NCBI GenBank assembly: GCA_016219145.1
Contig: JACRCG010000037.1
Location: 1 to 6,337 of the forward strand
DNA: 6,337 nucleotides
Direction of reading: 5' to 3'
Source: Deltaproteobacteria bacterium
GTDB taxonomy: Bacteria; Desulfobacterota; Desulfuromonadia; Geobacterales; Pseudopelobacteraceae
Shown here: piece after piece, positions 6,313 through 6,337 of the stretch
How positions within the stretch are numbered: the stretch's first letter is position 1
How the letters are laid out: every line of letters begins with the position of its first letter
Translations under genes and position numbers: made by a program
The notes under the pieces: generated by a model
Seen by the model: the letters and a program-made list of their open reading frames with translations, nothing else
Told to the model about the DNA's origin: nothing
The model's database searches: none

Positions 6313-6337
6313 TGTTTTTTGACAATCCTTATACACC
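6313..6337 (+). CDS. Start of an unidentified rightward gene, cut by window edge
   Basis: CGGAGG (6297-6302) precedes ATG at 6313 with a 10-nt spacer; the frame begins MFFDNPYT and is open to the edge. A second ATG at 6304 (MRKCFLTI) is only 1 nt from the Shine-Dalgarno and less likely. Only eight codons are visible, so no product can be named. Context (promoter, direct repeat, broken transporter alongside) makes a transposase or other element gene possible, but this is inference. Confidence 0.4.

Overview
The window looks like chromosome of a Geobacter-like member of the Desulfuromonadia. The grounds are a Tat-exported group-1 [NiFe] uptake hydrogenase in the order small subunit, large subunit, cytochrome b, with sequence features like Geobacter Hya, and a sigma-54 type promoter in front. 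No rRNA or other marker gene is present, so the taxonomic call rests on protein resemblance recalled from memory.

Layout. (1) Positions 1-847, minus strand: the N-terminal 282 codons of a ferredoxin / [FeFe]-hydrogenase-like protein that runs off the left edge. It has two 4Fe-4S motifs and a divergent H-cluster domain, and resembles sensory rather than catalytic hydrogenases. (2) Positions 848-1478: a 631-bp divergent intergenic region with no convincing gene. It holds a cluster of TTGTGC/GCACAA half-sites, a 14-bp inverted repeat and a very good -24/-12 promoter. (3) Positions 1479-5073, plus strand: a tight three-gene hydrogenase operon (gaps of 3 and 13 bp), closed by a strong intrinsic terminator at 5106-5133. 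(4) Positions 5142 to about 6197, minus strand: the C-terminal two thirds of a DHA2/EmrB-type drug exporter, convergent with the operon. Its family similarity stops abruptly near 6198. (5) Positions 6198-6337: A+T-richer DNA with a near-consensus sigma-70 promoter and a Shine-Dalgarno followed by the start of a rightward gene cut by the window edge. This looks like the end of an inserted element.

How the genes fit together. The small and large subunits form a periplasm-facing H2-oxidising heterodimer. Cytochrome b anchors it and passes electrons to the quinone pool. The divergent FeFe-hydrogenase-like protein is a plausible H2 or redox sensor for the operon; this is inferred from position and from changed active-site residues and is not proven. 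The most unusual structural point is an Asp in place of one of the four Cys ligands of the small subunit's proximal Fe-S cluster, the arrangement known from O2-tolerant actinobacterial-type [NiFe] hydrogenases. No maturation protease or hyp gene lies in the window.
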